From: Indolivaga alginatilytica
Lineage (GTDB): Bacteria > Bacteroidota > Bacteroidia > Bacteroidales > Dysgonomonadaceae
Direction: 5' to 3'
DNA: 64,000 bases
Assembly (NCBI RefSeq): GCF_003201355.1
Contig: NZ_QICL01000027.1
Location: 1-64,000, forward strand
In this document: piece by piece, positions 62,959-64,000 of the stretch
Layout: the number at the start of each line of letters is the position of its first letter
Numbering within the stretch: the first letter of the stretch is position 1
Notes under the pieces: model-generated
What the model saw: the letters and a program-made list of their open reading frames with translations, nothing else
Told to the model about the DNA's origin: nothing
Database searches by the model: none
Translations under genes and position numbers: made by a program

Positions 62959-63426
62959 CTAGTTCCTCTTTGTTCCTCTGTATTCTTTCTTTACATCTGC
63001 TAAATCGTTTAGTGTAAAATCTCCTTTTAGTCTGATTATAGTAGGATCGTTTATGGTGATTATAACTAATTCCTTAACCTTGCCCTTTTTACTTTTCGAC
63101 ATTATCAACACATTATCATCGTCGTCTTTTACTTTCATTAATACTTCATATCCTTCTATCTCCAGATTCTCTATTTGTTTTGCAAATTGAAGCTTTGTAT
63201 CTCTAGAACAACTTTCGAGATCGAGAACGGACATTGAACTAATTTTTTTATTGAAATCTTTATTACCCCAATTTGCTATTGTTAATGATGAAAATATAAA
63301 TTTTCTAAGATTAACGTTTTCTGCACGGGGAGCTTTGGAAAATTCGGAAATAATATCCTCTAAAGTCTTACCCGAAGCCGAGAAGCTAACGGTAATCAGG
63401 AGTAAGTATAATAGTCCTTTTTTCAT
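62959..63426 (-). CDS. DUF4252 family protein
   Basis: Exported (MKKGLLYLLLITVSFSASGK). A compact 155-residue DUF4252 protein: ISSMSVLDLESCSRDTKLQF, EGYEVLMKVKDDDDNVLIM, IIRLKGDFTLNDLADVKKE. The same pattern as the middle of the product of 60829-61917, so the operon encodes two related proteins around a sigma/anti-sigma pair. First gene of the operon, with a -7 box at 63482-63489. Confidence 0.88.
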   Translation of the reverse strand: MKKGLLYLLLITVSFSASGKTLEDIISEFSKAPRAENVNLRKFIFSSLTIANWGNKDFNKKISSMSVLDLESCSRDTKLQFAKQIENLEIEGYEVLMKVKDDDDNVLIMSKSKKGKVKELVIITINDPTIIRLKGDFTLNDLADVKKEYRGTKRN

Positions 63427-63481
63427 AATGAATCTCTCTTTATACTAAAGACGTAACAAGAGAATAAAATGTTACACCCCT

Positions 63482-63489
63482 CAAATATA
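63482..63489 (-). promoter_or_regulatory. -7 promoter box of the sigma/DUF4252 operon
   Basis: CAAATATA on the plus strand reads TATATTTG on the minus strand, an exact TAnnTTTG match about 56 bases before the start. Confidence 0.5.
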
Positions 63490-63509
63490 AAATTTAATAA
63501 TAATCTTTT

Positions 63510-63517
63510 TATCTTTG
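63510..63517 (+). promoter_or_regulatory. -7 promoter box of guaA
   Basis: TATCTTTG matches TAnnTTTG exactly. The transcript would start near 63525 and carry REP-like copy I in its leader. Confidence 0.5.
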
Positions 63518-63529
63518 TATGCATAAAAG

Positions 63530-63600
63530 AATTAAGGTGCTACGCCTTTATATTGCTTTGGTAAATGTATCAACTAAAGATTGTTACTGACTGAAAGAAA
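63530..63600 (-). repeat. REP-like element, copy I (diverged)
   Basis: AAGGTGCTACGCCTTTATATTGCTTTGGTAA-like sequence (63533 onward, in pieces AAGGTGCTACGCCTT and TATTGCTTTGGTAA) then ATTGTTACT. Compensating changes keep the hairpin (AAGG/CCTT) while altering its bases. Confidence 0.55.
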
Positions 63601-63642
63601 TGATATTCTTTTATTTACCATTACTTAAATAACCATTCTCCT

Positions 63643-64000
63643 ATGCTCGAAAAGATTATTATCCTCGATTTTGGCTCACAAACCACCCAATTAATTGGTC
63701 GCCGTGTTCGCGAACTGAATACGTATTGCGAAATAGTTCCTTATAACAAGTTTCCTAAAGACGATGCTACTGTAAAAGGTGTAATCCTTTCAGGTAGTCC
63801 TTTCTCTGTAAACGATAAAGATGCATTTAGCGCCGATTTATCAGAAATCAGGAAGAAATATCCTGTATTAGGTATTTGTTATGGAGCACAATTTTTGGCA
63901 CACACATCAGAAGGAAAAGTTGAAAAAGGCGATTCTCGTGAGTATGGAAGAGCACATCTTGTATCTATCACACAAGATCCTTTGTTTGATGGTATAGCTA
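63643..64000 (+). CDS. guaA: GMP synthase, N-terminal part (runs off the window)
   Basis: Makes GMP from XMP and glutamine. Only the first 119 codons are inside the window. The class I glutamine amidotransferase domain is clear: [33 protein letters not shown], and the nucleophile elbow [13 protein letters not shown] with the catalytic Cys. The frame is open to the last base. The start follows a leader of about 120 bases with REP-like copy I. Confidence 0.95.
   Translation, partial: MLEKIIILDFGSQTTQLIGRRVRELNTYCEIVPYNKFPKDDATVKGVILSGSPFSVNDKDAFSADLSEIRKKYPVLGICYGAQFLAHTSEGKVEKGDSREYGRAHLVSITQDPLFDGIA

Overview
The window looks like chromosome from a low-GC member of the Bacteroidales, plausibly Dysgonomonas or a close relative (genus is inference). 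Three SusC/SusD pairs, a hybrid two-component regulator, FecR/ECF-sigma control, DUF4252, DUF3127 and DUF4954 proteins, -7 promoter boxes of the TAnnTTTG type and the absence of Shine-Dalgarno sequences all fit that group. No rRNA, intact tRNA, CRISPR array or transposase gene was seen.

Layout. (1) 1-3020: probable end of an integrated element. It has two coupled small ORFs, a transglutaminase-like lipoprotein whose C-terminus is cut off at a recombination-like junction near 570, and an orphan 3' half of a tRNA-Lys(CUU) at 2971-3013 that looks like an attachment site. (2) 3.3-18.0 kb: SusC/SusD pair 1 facing right; then, facing left, FecR, an STN-type SusC, SusD and a serine-type sulfatase, with the ECF sigma factor divergent. 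This is a classic trans-envelope sigma/anti-sigma controlled glycan-uptake locus. (3) 18.1-29 kb: mostly ordinary genes (glycyl-tRNA synthetase, a YadA-head-like surface protein, FKBP lipoprotein, DacB, AI-2E family permease, DUF3127 protein, D-2-hydroxyacid dehydrogenase, DUF4026-like protein). (4) 29.8-34.3 kb: lactate permease plus LutA-LutB-LutC, an L-lactate import and oxidation operon. (5) 34.5-39.6 kb: pentapeptide-repeat membrane protein, a lipoprotein, a DUF4954 beta-helix protein and an XRE regulator. (6) 39.6-60.7 kb: a polysaccharide utilization locus run by a hybrid two-component regulator with a visible repeat operator, SusC/SusD, GH105, GH97 (retaining type), GH67 alpha-glucuronidase, an unidentified 641-residue secreted enzyme candidate, an orphan terminase-small-subunit-like HTH protein, then a GH76/GH125 alpha-1,6-mannan pair. 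(7) 60.8-64 kb: a sigma/anti-sigma/DUF4252 operon and the start of guaA.

How the genes work together. The hybrid-regulator locus could strip and import acidic decorated oligosaccharides: GH97 would remove an alpha-galactose or arabinopyranose cap and GH67 the glucuronic acid beneath it, which would suit capped glucuronoxylan side chains; GH105 implies unsaturated uronic acids made by a lyase, for which the 641-residue protein is a candidate. No endo-xylanase is present. The sulfatase locus points to a sulfated glycan.

The most distinctive non-coding content is a set of interspersed repeats: at least eleven copies of a REP-like palindromic element around an AAGGTC-nnn-GACCTT hairpin, almost all just upstream of genes; three copies of a double-hairpin GTAGGGGC element inside operons; two same-orientation ~155-bp MITE-like elements bracketing the GH105-GH97-GH67-unknown cassette; and two opposite-facing arrays of the 9-mer GTYACYTTT, one directly behind the orphan HTH gene. 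These, the truncated tRNA and the gene junction are the best candidates for undescribed biology here.
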